Shown: positions 26,678 to 35,222, counted from the stretch's first letter. The stretch is DNA of 60,286 nt from Halomonas sp. (GCF_020832045.1 NZ_JAFIFK010000028.1:1-60286); one strand, 5' to 3'. Notes: generated by a model not told the origin, from the letters alone. Program-made: numbers and translations.

Positions 26678-26944
26678 TCATTCGTCACGATGCCGATGGC
26701 CGTGGCGATGCATCAGGAAATGCATGCCTAGACATAGCAGCATCGGCAATAGCAACAACAGGCTGCCGCCCGTCTGGCCACGCCACAGTACGAACGCGAA
26801 GGCGCCACCCATGAGGATCAGGCAGAGCGTCATCATCCAGTGATGCACCCCACCCGAGTGCTGGGCCGGCCTCTGCCCCGGGGCTTCGTGGCTCTCCTCG
26901 GCAGAATGTCTGTGAAGGTCGGGATTGGAACGAGACCGGATCAT
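26678..26944 (-). CDS. Small His-rich membrane protein (DUF2933-like)
   Basis: An 88-residue protein with a His-rich N-terminal tail (DLHRHSAEESHEAP...QHSGGVHHWM), two predicted helices (MTLCLILMGGAFAFVLW and GGSLLLLLPMLLCLGMHFLMH) and a C-terminal HRHGHRH. Such small membrane proteins, including DUF2933 members, are common beside copper exporters and may hand metal on or dampen it. Its ATG overlaps the copper ATPase stop (ATGA), giving translational coupling. The assignment to DUF2933 is tentative. Confidence 0.65.
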   Translation of the reverse strand: MIRSRSNPDLHRHSAEESHEAPGQRPAQHSGGVHHWMMTLCLILMGGAFAFVLWRGQTGGSLLLLLPMLLCLGMHFLMHRHGHRHRDE

Positions 26945-29223
26945 GAGTCGTCTCCTCGGGGTTGAATACGGTTATAGCGCCGCTTGAGCAGCAGCGAATT
27001 GCCGATGACCGACAGCGAACTGGCGGTCATGGCTATGACGCCGATCATGGGGTGCAGCAGGCCTGCGGCGGCCACGGGAATCGCTGCCACGTTGTAACCG
27101 CTGGCCCAGATCAGGTTCTGCACGATCTTGCTGAAGGTAGCGCGAGAGAGTTGCATGGCTTCAACCACACCGGTCAGTTCGCCGCGGACCAGAGTCACGT
27201 CGGCGGCCTCGATGGCAACGTCGGCTCCGGCGCCGATGGCGATGCCCACATTGGCCTGCTTGAGGGCCGCGGCATCGTTGATGCCATCGCCCACCATGGC
27301 CACGTGGTTGCCGTACCTTTTCTGCAGCTTGCGAATCGCATCGACCTTGCCCTCGGGCAATACGCCGGCCTGGACTTCATCGATGCCGACCTCGTCGGCC
27401 ACGGCCCGCGCGGCGCGCTCGTTGTCGCCGGTGATCATCACTACGTGCAGGCCGAGCTCATGCATGCCGCGGATGGCTTCGATCGATTCCTTCTTGAGGG
27501 TATCGGCCACTGCCACGATGCCTTGGGCGTGCCCCTCGGCGGCGACGATCACGGCGGTGCGCCCCTTGCCCTCCAGCTCCTGCATGGCGTCGTCCAGGGC
27601 TTCCAGGCCTGCGATGCCCTCTTCTTCGAGCAGCCGACGGTTGCCAATCAACACCTGCTTTCCGTCGACTCTGCCGGAAACACCACGCGCCCCCGTGGAG
27701 CGGAAGTCACTGACCTCGCCGGGCTTGATGCCGCGTTCTCCGGCGCCTTCGACGATGGCTCGGGCGATGGGGTGCTCCGAGGCATTCTCGACGCTTGCTG
27801 CCAGCAGGAGCAGGTCGTTCTCCTCGATGCCCTCGGCGGTGACCACGTCGGTCAGCTGCGGCTCACCTCGGGTAATGGTGCCGGTCTTGTCGAGCACCAT
27901 CACCTTGATATCCTTGAAGGTCTGGATCGCCTCGCCGGAGCGGATCAGAATGCCGCGCTCGGCTCCGATGCCGGAGCCCACCATCAGCGCGGTGGGGGTG
28001 GCAAGGCCCAGGGCGCAGGGGCAGGCGATGACCAGCACGGCGATGGCGGCGATCAGGGCCAGGACCGGTGTACTGGCGTCCGGGTTCACCCATGGCAGGA
28101 AGGTGGCCCCCCAGTCGAGAATCGGGCGCAGGGCGTCGGGAATCAGCAGCCAAGCGGCCAGACTTGCCAGCGAGATCAACAGCACCGCCGGCACGAAGCG
28201 ACCGGTCATGCGATCGGCGAACTCCTGGATCGGCACCCGTGAGCCCTGGGCCTGATCGATCAGGCGTATCACCTGAGAGAGGAAGGTATCGCCGCCGACC
28301 CGGGTGGCTTTGACGCGCAGCCGCCCCTCCTTGTTGATCGTGGCACCGATCACGCTATCGCCGGTGCTCTTGTAGACGGGTATCGATTCGCCGGTGGCGA
28401 TGGATTCGTCGAGGTGGCTCTCGCCCTCGATCACCTCGCCGTCGGTGGGGATCTTGTCGCCGGGGCGAACGACCATGATGTCGCCCGGTTCGAGTTCCTT
28501 GACCGGCACCTCGACCTCCTCGCCGTTGCGCTCGACCCTGGCCGTCTTGGCGCCCAGAGTCAGCAGGCGGCGAATGGCCTGCGAGGCCCGCCCTTTGGCC
28601 AAGGCCTCGAGATAGCGGCCCAGCAGATGGAAGGTCATGATGGTCGCCGCCATCTCGATGAACGAGGTCATCGGGTAGACGAAGCCGATCAGGCCGATCA
28701 GGAAGGGTGGTAGGCTGCCCATGGAGATCAGCACGTCCATGTTGAAGGTGCCGTTCTTCAGCGAGCGCCAGCTCGAGCGGTGGGTGGCGGCACCGCCGTA
28801 GAGGAAGACCACGGGAAAGGCGAGCAGAGCGACGATGACCAGGTAGCCAGGTATCGGCTGCCAGAACATATGCGGCATCATCAGGATCATGATCAGCGTG
28901 GTGGGCACGCCGGCAATCCATAGCCGCTTGCGAGCCTGGCTCAGGTAACCCTCATCGATGGCCGCCTCGGCTTCGCCATCCTCCTCGGTATCACCGCTTA
29001 CTGCGGCAACATCGTAACCGGCGCCCTCGATGGCTTTTTTCAATCGGTTTCCATCGGGACCCTCTTCCGACACACCGACAGTGACCCGGTGATTGGCAAT
29101 ATTCGTCTGGATGTTGCCTACACCATCGAGGCGCTCAAGAGTCTTGCGTACGATGCCGGCACAATGGTCGCTGCCCATACCAGGCACCGTCAGGGCTATC
29201 TTCTTGGAGTGGCCATCACTCAT
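26941..29223 (-). CDS. copA: Cu(I)-exporting P1B-type ATPase with altered metal-binding motif
   Basis: A 760-residue ion pump of the inner membrane that exports Cu(I). Domains in order: one N-terminal HMA domain, two P1B helices, actuator domain (GES-like: SHLDESIATGESIPV), transport motif CPCALG, phosphorylation site DKTGTIT, nucleotide region with SEHPIARAI, hinge GDGINDAAAL, and the C-terminal YN and M-x-x-S-S pair typical of Cu(I) pumps (GYNVAAIP, AMTASSLSV). The HMA site reads GMGSDHC where GMxCxxC is usual, so the first cysteine is Ser. The start MSDGHSKK has GAGGAG upstream. It overlaps the small His-rich membrane gene and follows the Spy-like gene. Confidence 0.92.
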   Translation of the reverse strand: MSDGHSKKIALTVPGMGSDHCAGIVRKTLERLDGVGNIQTNIANHRVTVGVSEEGPDGNRLKKAIEGAGYDVAAVSGDTEEDGEAEAAIDEGYLSQARKRLWIAGVPTTLIMILMMPHMFWQPIPGYLVIVALLAFPVVFLYGGAATHRSSWRSLKNGTFNMDVLISMGSLPPFLIGLIGFVYPMTSFIEMAATIMTFHLLGRYLEALAKGRASQAIRRLLTLGAKTARVERNGEEVEVPVKELEPGDIMVVRPGDKIPTDGEVIEGESHLDESIATGESIPVYKSTGDSVIGATINKEGRLRVKATRVGGDTFLSQVIRLIDQAQGSRVPIQEFADRMTGRFVPAVLLISLASLAAWLLIPDALRPILDWGATFLPWVNPDASTPVLALIAAIAVLVIACPCALGLATPTALMVGSGIGAERGILIRSGEAIQTFKDIKVMVLDKTGTITRGEPQLTDVVTAEGIEENDLLLLAASVENASEHPIARAIVEGAGERGIKPGEVSDFRSTGARGVSGRVDGKQVLIGNRRLLEEEGIAGLEALDDAMQELEGKGRTAVIVAAEGHAQGIVAVADTLKKESIEAIRGMHELGLHVVMITGDNERAARAVADEVGIDEVQAGVLPEGKVDAIRKLQKRYGNHVAMVGDGINDAAALKQANVGIAIGAGADVAIEAADVTLVRGELTGVVEAMQLSRATFSKIVQNLIWASGYNVAAIPVAAAGLLHPMIGVIAMTASSLSVIGNSLLLKRRYNRIQPRGDDS

Positions 29224-29299
29224 CGCGTATCTCCTCGTAGACAGAGCCAAGCGTGCAGCCCGGTATGGGCGCCCGCTTGGCTGGGCTACTCGACCTCGC

Positions 29300-29773
29300 T
29301 CAATCAGTGGTCAGCGGCGTGTCATCGGAGCCGGTGGCCTCTGGCGTGGCTTGCTGCAACTGCTGACGCTGTTCATCGGTCATCAGGTCGTGCATGGCGT
29401 TTCGCATACGCACCATCTCGGCCATCATCTCGCCGTGGAGTTCCGCCATCCGAGCATGTAGAGCCTGAACCTCTTCGGGATCGGGCCGCTCGCCTTGCAT
29501 GGCGGCCATCAGGTCGTCGCGCAGGTTCATCAGCTGCCCCATGCGCTCGAACTGGGCGGGGCGGTGCTCGCGCATGAGCTCACGCATCTCGCTGCGCTGT
29601 TCGGGCTCGAGCATCTGCATCATGCCTTGCCCGCCATCGATCATCGGGCAGGGCATCATGCCGGGACCCATGCCCATGCCGGGGCCCATACCTTGGGCAA
29701 GAACCAGGCCGGGAGCGGTAGTAGCGATAGCCATGGCGAGGCCCATGGCAATAGTGTGCCTGTGCAGTTTCAT
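29300..29773 (-). CDS. Spy/CpxP/ZraP-like periplasmic protein
   Basis: A 157-residue exported protein: signal peptide MKLHRHTIAMGLAMAIATTAPGLVLA, then a Gly-Met-rich segment (QGMGPGMGMGPGMMPCPM), then a helical domain with the LTxxQ-like text MLEPEQRSEMRELMREH and LMTDEQRQQLQQ, as in Spy, CpxP and the zinc-responsive ZraP. Such proteins are periplasmic chaperones or metal sensors; the Met-rich part would suit Cu(I). AGGAG precedes the start. It sits 76 bases upstream of copA on the same strand and is preceded by another small exported ORF, so joint copper regulation is likely. Confidence 0.82.
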   Translation of the reverse strand: MKLHRHTIAMGLAMAIATTAPGLVLAQGMGPGMGMGPGMMPCPMIDGGQGMMQMLEPEQRSEMRELMREHRPAQFERMGQLMNLRDDLMAAMQGERPDPEEVQALHARMAELHGEMMAEMVRMRNAMHDLMTDEQRQQLQQATPEATGSDDTPLTTD

Positions 29774-29874
29774 GTCGTTTCTCCTGTGAGCGTGATAGCT
29801 CGAGAGGTGCTGCCGGAATGGCGTACGCCCAGCGGGACGTTGCCGGTATTACACGAAGGGGAGGTGTGGGGGAA

Positions 29875-30273
29875 TCAGGGGCGCAGGCGCTGCGTCAATA
29901 GATAGAGCGGTGGGTCGGCGAGTGTGGGTGCGGCGCTGGGAATGCCGATGGTAGTAACGACCGCTGGCGGCGTCACCGCCGGATCAGGTCGACGAGTGGA
30001 GCTGTCATCGACATCCAGGCGTTCCGTGCGCAGCAGAGTCTCCAAGACATGCTGCCAGCCATGACCGTGTTCGCAGTGGGGCACGGGTGATGTCGGGCTT
30101 GTGGGTGAAGAACTTTCGGCGGCCACGGGGCTTAGTGAAGCTGGCTCTGGATGTGCCATTGCCTGACCGCCGAGCAGCATCGTCAACGCCAGCAGCAGCA
30201 GGCTGAAAAGCCAGTGACACCATCCTCTGCGGGTGGTGCGATGCTGTATGACGTTGCATGCTCGCGGCGGCAT
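29875..30273 (-). CDS. Small exported His-containing protein upstream of the Spy-like gene
   Basis: A 132-residue hypothetical protein with a signal peptide-like helix (WLFSLLLLALTMLLGGQAMA), a mature part with HCEHGHGWQH (one Cys and four His) and a Pro/Thr-rich C-terminus ending QRLRP. Its place, 101 bases before the Spy-like gene, and its small exported form recall the four RPPR ORFs, but it lacks the RPPR end and the stem to the next ribosome-binding site is weak (CCTG with CAGG only). It is divergent from another small exported ORF across a region holding an FNR-like site. Function unknown. Confidence 0.55.
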   Translation of the reverse strand: MPPRACNVIQHRTTRRGWCHWLFSLLLLALTMLLGGQAMAHPEPASLSPVAAESSSPTSPTSPVPHCEHGHGWQHVLETLLRTERLDVDDSSTRRPDPAVTPPAVVTTIGIPSAAPTLADPPLYLLTQRLRP

Positions 30274-30342
30274 GGCGTAACGCTCCGAGGTGATAGGTAT
30301 TAATAGGCACTATCAGAATAGGCAAACCTGCTGCTTTGCTCC

Positions 30343-30356
30343 TTGACTTGCATCAA
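30343..30356. promoter_or_regulatory. FNR/Anr-type binding site
   Basis: TTGAC-N4-ATCAA fits the FNR-family consensus TTGAY-N4-RTCAA exactly. It lies in the 232-bp divergent region between two small exported ORFs. An outer repeat (CTTGA with TCAAG) overlaps it. Nearby at about 30292-30312 TGATAG and CTATCA form another inverted pair. Confidence 0.45.
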
Positions 30357-30505
30357 TCAAGTCCGCAGTTCTCAGAGCTGTGTGCAGCACATAGGTTATT
30401 GTTTTGTCGCTTTTTTATAGGAAAACGAGAGGGGCGCTTGCGGCTCGCTTGCGACCATGGAAGACTAGATGCGTCTCTGACACCGACTCGGCTGATTCCT
30501 ATTCG

Positions 30506-30838
30506 ATGCGTTACCGTCCACTCACCTGGTTGTTCTGCCTGCTGCTCGGCATCGTGTTTACGCTGCCGCAGGCTGCCATGAGCGCCTGGAATCACGGCGA
30601 TGAAGATTGCCAGGCAGGCGCTCTTTCGGTATTGGACATTGCGACGGTGACCTATGCCGACAGCAGCCAGGCGCAGACGGTCGAGCAAGCCGCCTGCGCA
30701 GGGGCGACGCCGATTTGCACCGGTGCCAGTCTCTCGCTTCTCGCATTAGTCCCCCGTTCGCCAGATCCTCGTTGGGGTATCGATGAAGCGCCGCTACCCG
30801 CAGCACGTGATCGTCTGGAGCGCCCCCCGCGGGTTTAG
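30506..30838 (+). CDS. Small exported Cys protein ending in RPPR, upstream of lgt
   Basis: A 110-residue protein with a signal peptide (LTWLFCLLLGIVFTLPQAAMSA), three mature-part Cys residues (GDEDCQAG, AACAGATPIC) and the C-terminus LERPPRV. It belongs to the same set as the three other RPPR ORFs here. The stem to the next gene's ribosome-binding site is the weakest of the four: AGTCC, starting in the TAG stop, can pair with GGACT in GAGGACT before lgt, 82 bases away. Ribosome-binding site of its own is poor. The start is chosen at MRYRPLTW to give a normal signal peptide. Confidence 0.55.
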   Translation: MRYRPLTWLFCLLLGIVFTLPQAAMSAWNHGDEDCQAGALSVLDIATVTYADSSQAQTVEQAACAGATPICTGASLSLLALVPRSPDPRWGIDEAPLPAARDRLERPPRV

Positions 30839-30933
30839 TCCCCCCTTCGGAATGCCGATACTTCACGCTTTTGCACCGCATTCGCTACAGGTGTGGCTTT
30901 GCATGTCTTGCGCCTGTAAAGAGGACTCTTGTG

Positions 30934-31749
30934 ATGAACTACCCCGATATCGACCCGGTGGCCATAGCCATCGGACCGCTGCAGATTCATTGGTATGGGC
31001 TGATGTATGTCGTGGGCTTCGTTGCCGCCTGGCTGCTGGGACGCTACCGTGCCCACCGCCTCGGACTCACCCACGACGACATCGGTGACCTGCTTTTCTA
31101 TACCGCCATTGGCGTGGTGGCCGGAGGCCGACTGGGATACGTGCTGTTCTACGGTATGGATCAGTTCCTGGCCAATCCGCTTTGGGCCTTCAGGCTCTGG
31201 GATGGCGGGATGAGTTTTCATGGCGGCTTGATCGGCGTGCTATTGGCAGCGTTGCTGTTCGCTCGCAAGAAGAAACTTGCCTTCTTCCAACTGACCGACT
31301 TCATTGCGCCGCTGGTACCGATTGGCCTAGGCGCGGGCCGAATCGGCAACTTCATCAACCACGAGCTGCCGGGGAGGGTTAGCGACCTGCCGTGGGCCAT
31401 GCCGTTCCCGCACTTGGGTCCCGAGTCTCGACACCCTTCGGCGCTCTATGAGTTCGCTCTCGAAGGGGTAGTGCTGTTCGTGGTGCTGTGGTGGGTATCC
31501 AGCCGCCCACGGCGTCGTGGCCTAATCTCCGGCTTGTTTCTGATGCTTTACGGCATCTTCCGTTTAGCGGTGGAGTTCGTGCGCCTGCCAGACCCCCACA
31601 TCGGCTTCGTTGCCTTCGGCTGGGTGACCATGGGCATGCTGCTGACCCTGCCGATGATCGCTGCCGGCGCGGCACTCATCCTGTGGTCGCGACGACAGGG
31701 CCGGGACGAGTTGCCCGCTGTGGCACCTTACGGGCAAGAGGCGAGCTGA
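30934..31749 (+). CDS. lgt: Prolipoprotein diacylglyceryl transferase
   Basis: Inner-membrane enzyme that moves diacylglycerol from phosphatidylglycerol to the lipobox cysteine of prelipoproteins. The 271-residue product has seven predicted helices and the family signature GLGAGRIGNFINHELPGR, with the conserved H-G-G in MSFHGGLIG, RHPSALYEFALEG and EFVRLPDPHIGF holding the second essential Arg. GAGGA is seven bases before the ATG. It overlaps cls by one base (TGATG). In most gammaproteobacteria lgt sits beside thyA; here it sits in a copper/envelope block behind a small RPPR ORF, so it may be a second copy (inference). Confidence 0.93.
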   Translation: MNYPDIDPVAIAIGPLQIHWYGLMYVVGFVAAWLLGRYRAHRLGLTHDDIGDLLFYTAIGVVAGGRLGYVLFYGMDQFLANPLWAFRLWDGGMSFHGGLIGVLLAALLFARKKKLAFFQLTDFIAPLVPIGLGAGRIGNFINHELPGRVSDLPWAMPFPHLGPESRHPSALYEFALEGVVLFVVLWWVSSRPRRRGLISGLFLMLYGIFRLAVEFVRLPDPHIGFVAFGWVTMGMLLTLPMIAAGAALILWSRRQGRDELPAVAPYGQEAS

Positions 31750-33212
31750 TGATCCCCTGGCTTTCGCGCAGTCGCCCACAGCGTCGCCGTTCCTGGGGCA
31801 AGCTGGCCATTTTCGTGGCGCTGGCGCATGTCGTCGGGATGGTGTCCTCGGTAGAGGCATTGATGTCGAGCCGTACTTCTCAAGGGGCGATCGCCTGGAT
31901 CGTCTCGTTGAACACGATCCCGTACGTGGCGGTGCCGACCTACTGGATATTCGGGCGCAACAAGTTCGAAGGCTATGTCAGCTCGCGCCGTGACGAGGAT
32001 TCGGAGCTGGCCCGGGCGCTGGCGGACAAGCTGGGCGAGCTTGGCGCGCATCGCGTCGAGTGGTCCGACAATGCCCGGCCGCTGGCCGGCGTGGAGCGGC
32101 TGGCAAAGCTGCCTTATCTGGGCGGGAATCAGGCCACGCTGCTGGTCGATGGCGAGGAAACCTTCGAGAGCATCTTCGCCGGAATAGATGCCGCCGAGCG
32201 CTATCTGCTGGTGCAGTTCTATATAGTGCGCAACGACGATCTCGGGCGTGAGTTTCAGCAGCGCCTGATCGCCAGGGCGAGCGAGGGGGTGGAGGTCTAC
32301 TTCCTCTACGATGAAATCGGCAGCTACAAACTGCCGAACGCCTATCTTCGCGAGTTACGTGAGGCAGGGGTTAACGTGCACCGCTTCCATTCGACTCGCG
32401 GGCCCGGCAATCGCTTCCAGCTCAATTTTCGCAACCATCGCAAGATAGTAGTGGCTGATGGCGAGAAGGCCTGGGTCGGCGGCTTCAACATCGGCGATGA
32501 GTATAGGGAAGGGCATGAGAGTCTCGGCCCCTGGCGCGATACCCACCTCAAGCTGGAAGGGCCGGCGGCGCTGGCGCTGCAGTTGGTGTTCATCGAGGAT
32601 TGGCACTGGGCCACCGAGGAGGTGCCCGACCTGCCTTGGGAACCGGCGGAGCCGACCTCGAATGGTGTGCCGGCGCTCATCCTGCCCTCCGGCCCTGCGG
32701 ATCGATTTGAAACCGCGAGCCTGATGGTCCAGCAGGCGATCCACTCCGCCCGTGATCGAATCTGGATATCGAGCCCCTACTTCGTTCCCGATGAAGGGGT
32801 ACAGGCAATGCTCAAGCTGGCGGCGCTCAATGGCATCGATGTAAGGATTCTGATACCCGAGCGACCGGATAACCTGCTGACGTTTTATGCAGCCTATGCC
32901 TTCCTGGGTCCTCTGATCGATGCCGGGGTCGAGATCCACCGTTATCAGGAGGGCTTTCTGCACGGCAAGGCGTTCCTGGTCGACGACGTGGGCGCGGCAG
33001 TGGGAACGGTGAACCTGGACAATCGCTCTTTCCGCCTCAATTTCGAAGTGATGGCGCTGATCATGGATCAGGACTTTGCCAGCGATGTCGAGAGGATGTT
33101 CGAGCAGGATTTTGCCAGGTCGCGCCAGATGACCCGCGAAGACATTTTCGACAGGCCGCTTTGGCACCGAGTGGCGGGGCGTGGCGCCTATCTGTTTGCT
33201 CCGCTGCTGTAA
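31749..33212 (+). CDS. cls: Cardiolipin synthase
   Basis: Joins two phosphatidylglycerol molecules into cardiolipin and glycerol at the inner membrane. The 487-residue protein has two N-terminal helices (LAIFVALAHVVGMVSSVEALM and IAWIVSLNTIPYVAVPTYWIFG) and two HKD motifs: NHRKIVVADGEKAWVGGFN and LHGKAFLVDDVGAAVGTVN, each H-x-K-x4-D as in phospholipase-D-type synthases. The start overlaps the lgt stop (TGATG), which both sets the start and couples translation. Product and substrate tie it to lgt, which consumes phosphatidylglycerol too. Confidence 0.93.
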   Translation: MIPWLSRSRPQRRRSWGKLAIFVALAHVVGMVSSVEALMSSRTSQGAIAWIVSLNTIPYVAVPTYWIFGRNKFEGYVSSRRDEDSELARALADKLGELGAHRVEWSDNARPLAGVERLAKLPYLGGNQATLLVDGEETFESIFAGIDAAERYLLVQFYIVRNDDLGREFQQRLIARASEGVEVYFLYDEIGSYKLPNAYLRELREAGVNVHRFHSTRGPGNRFQLNFRNHRKIVVADGEKAWVGGFNIGDEYREGHESLGPWRDTHLKLEGPAALALQLVFIEDWHWATEEVPDLPWEPAEPTSNGVPALILPSGPADRFETASLMVQQAIHSARDRIWISSPYFVPDEGVQAMLKLAALNGIDVRILIPERPDNLLTFYAAYAFLGPLIDAGVEIHRYQEGFLHGKAFLVDDVGAAVGTVNLDNRSFRLNFEVMALIMDQDFASDVERMFEQDFARSRQMTREDIFDRPLWHRVAGRGAYLFAPLL

Positions 33213-33312
33213 GAAGACGCTGCAGGTGGTGTCGATTTTCGCTTGAGATCGTTACCATGGGGCTGTTTTTCATTAGTTTCCTAAAGATAGGAAAGAGCTA
33301 GAGGCAATTGCC

Positions 33313-34383
33313 ATGAAGCATCATCCCACGGCACGTGGATTCCGTTGGGCCCTGCGCCGCAAGGCCTGGCAGTCGCTTGGATTGGCCATGTTGGCCACCG
33401 TTCTGCTGGCCGGTACCAGTTGGGCCGAGGAGGATTCGTCGGCGAATGGAAACGAGGAGTCGTGGCCCAAGGGTCATTACCCCTTGCCCGAGCAGGGCGA
33501 CGTCATCGGCGAAGATTACATCGTCGAGGCGCAGCAAGAGCAGACCCTGCTCGACATCGCGCGGGAAAACAACGTGGGCTATGAGGAGATCCGCCGCGCC
33601 AACCCCAATGTGAGCGTCTGGATGCCGGGGGAAGGGACCGAAGTGCTGATTCCCGGTCGCTTCATCCTGCCCCCGGTAGAGCGCAAGGGCATCGTGATCA
33701 ACGTGGCCGAACTCAGGCTCTATTACTACCCGCCGACGAGGGAGGGGGAGACACCGCGCGTCGAGACCTATCCCATCGGCATCGGTCGTGAAGGTTTCGA
33801 TACGCCGCTGGGCATCACCAAGACCACCATGCGGCTCAAGGATCCTGCCTGGTACCCGCCCCGCTCGGTGCGTGAGGAGGCCGCTGCACGCGGCGAAACG
33901 GCACCTGCCGTAGTGCCGCCGGGGCCGGACAACCCGCTGGGACGGCACGCCATTCTTCTCGATATTCCGGGCTATCTCATTCATGGCACCAACCAGCCTG
34001 ACGGCGTCGGCATGCGTGCCAGCCGCGGTTGCGTGCGTATGTTCCCGGAGGACATCGAGTCGATCTTCGATCGTGTGCCCGTGGGCATGCAGGTGAACCT
34101 CATCAACCAGCCGATCAAGGCCGGTTGGGATGGCGACACGCCCTATGTGCAGGTCTACGAGGCGCTGGGCGAACAGGAAACCGGCATGGCCAACCTGATG
34201 GAAACGCTGGCGATGCTGCAGCGGGGCGACGAAGAACCGGCAACTGCCTTGAACTATGAGATGCTGCGCGAGCTGCTGGAGAACCCCAGTGGTGAAGTCG
34301 TCGCGCTGACCCCAGCTGCGGAGCCGGAGCCCGAGCCAGAGGAAGAGGACGATAGCCTGCTTTGGCGAGAGCTGGCGGTCTGA
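33313..34383 (+). CDS. L,D-transpeptidase (ErfK/YbiS type) with LysM-like domain
   Basis: Periplasmic enzyme that crosslinks peptidoglycan or attaches lipoprotein to it. The 356-residue product has an N-terminal signal anchor (WQSLGLAMLATVLLAGTSWA), a LysM-like segment (QEQTLLDIARENNVGYEEIRRANPNV), and a YkuD catalytic domain with the signature HGTN...MRASRGCVRM carrying the catalytic cysteine. The C-terminus is Glu-Pro-rich (PEPEPEEEDD). A TTTCCT/AGGAAA inverted repeat lies 19 bases before the ATG. It follows cls and lgt; an Lpp-anchoring role would suit that company. Confidence 0.9.
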   Translation: MKHHPTARGFRWALRRKAWQSLGLAMLATVLLAGTSWAEEDSSANGNEESWPKGHYPLPEQGDVIGEDYIVEAQQEQTLLDIARENNVGYEEIRRANPNVSVWMPGEGTEVLIPGRFILPPVERKGIVINVAELRLYYYPPTREGETPRVETYPIGIGREGFDTPLGITKTTMRLKDPAWYPPRSVREEAAARGETAPAVVPPGPDNPLGRHAILLDIPGYLIHGTNQPDGVGMRASRGCVRMFPEDIESIFDRVPVGMQVNLINQPIKAGWDGDTPYVQVYEALGEQETGMANLMETLAMLQRGDEEPATALNYEMLRELLENPSGEVVALTPAAEPEPEPEEEDDSLLWRELAV

Positions 34384-34409
34384 CGACATGCCGTCAAGCA
34401 AGAAATGAA

Positions 34410-34431
34410 CCGGGCGCCCTTGGGCGCCCGG
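34410..34431. terminator. Convergent hairpin between L,D-transpeptidase and cytochrome genes
   Basis: CCGGGCGCCC/GGGCGCCCGG, 10 pairs with a 2-base loop. No long T-run on either side; probably stops both converging transcripts. Confidence 0.6.
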
Positions 34432-34436
34432 CTTCG

Positions 34437-35216
34437 TCAGTGCTGGTGGAGTTGTGCGGTCTGTTTCTCTTGTTCATTCGCCAGGCCATGGCGAATGTAA
34501 TGCACTACCGACCAGATCTCCGTCTCACTCAGTTTCGTGGCGAAGCGCGGCATGGCGCTGTCCGGGTTACCTGCGCTGATCACCCAGGCGTATTCCGCAG
34601 CGCCATGCGACGGCCCGTGTAGTGCCAGGTTGGTGGGGCTGGGATCGAAATAGGCCGTGGCGGGAGCCAGGCCATCGCCTTGACCCGAAGGGCCGTGGCA
34701 GGCCGAGCAGAACTGCTGGTAGATCTGCTGGCCGCCAGCAAGAATCTCGGCGGTCAGCGGCAAGGGGTTCTCAAGTTCAAGCCACTCCGAGGGGATCTCG
34801 CGGGCATGGTCATGGGCGTGCGCAGCGTGGTCCGCTTCGCTGTCATGGGCATGCGCTGCGTGGTCTGCTTCGCCGCCATGGTCGTGATCGTGCGCAGCGT
34901 GGTCCGCTTCGTTTCCATGGACATGTGCTGAGTGGCCAGCATCGCCGCCATGATCGTGAGTCGCTTCGCTCGCACTGGCATGGTCGTGGTGGGCATGGTG
35001 GTGTTCATATCCGCCATGGCCATGTTGAGCGTGACTCGCTGCGTCATGTGAATGGTCAGCATGCGTGGCGTCGACTTCATGGGCGAGACTTTGGTGCGTC
35101 ATGATCGACATGGAGGCGCCGGCCAGGAGCGTGAGTAGTGCGTTGCGGTAGCTGGAATTCGGTACGGCAAAGCTGCCCGACTGAACGGAGTAGGAGAAAC
35201 GGACGGTCTTGGTCAT
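34437..35216 (-). CDS. Exported monoheme cytochrome c with His/Asp-rich repeat domain
   Basis: A 259-residue exported protein. After the signal region (ALLTLLAGASMSIMTHQSLA) comes about 115 residues with very many His and Asp, including repeats of EADHAAH-x-HD, then a class I cytochrome domain with FCSACHG (heme C-x-x-C-H) and a distal Met in GNPDSAMPRF. The His-rich part should bind several metal ions, so the protein may combine copper buffering with electron transfer. AGGAA before the chosen ATG lies in a stem formed with the end of the preceding RPPR ORF; a much longer in-frame start would run across that ORF antiparallel logic and has no signal peptide. Confidence 0.8.
   Translation of the reverse strand: MTKTVRFSYSVQSGSFAVPNSSYRNALLTLLAGASMSIMTHQSLAHEVDATHADHSHDAASHAQHGHGGYEHHHAHHDHASASEATHDHGGDAGHSAHVHGNEADHAAHDHDHGGEADHAAHAHDSEADHAAHAHDHAREIPSEWLELENPLPLTAEILAGGQQIYQQFCSACHGPSGQGDGLAPATAYFDPSPTNLALHGPSHGAAEYAWVISAGNPDSAMPRFATKLSETEIWSVVHYIRHGLANEQEKQTAQLHQH
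34809..34913. repeat. Three tandem 33/33/39-bp repeats coding His-rich units
   Basis: Units at 34809-34841, 34842-34874 and 34875-34913 share most bases (for example GCGTGGT-C/T-CGCTTCG) and encode EADHAAH-x-HD copies in the cytochrome gene. Near identity at DNA level points to recent expansion or contraction by slippage. Confidence 0.75.
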
Positions 35217-35222
35217 GGTGAA

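Noticed and set aside
29875..30273. Fifth member of the RPPR leader family
   Set aside because: It is small, exported and upstream of a stress gene, but ends QRLRP and shows only a 4-bp match to the next ribosome-binding site.
31488..31748. 87-residue N-terminal extension of cardiolipin synthase
   Set aside because: It lies within lgt in another frame and has random-looking composition; the TGATG overlap start gives the normal protein.
34809..34913. Tandem repeats as a CRISPR array
   Set aside because: Units are adjacent without spacers and encode a His-rich protein repeat.
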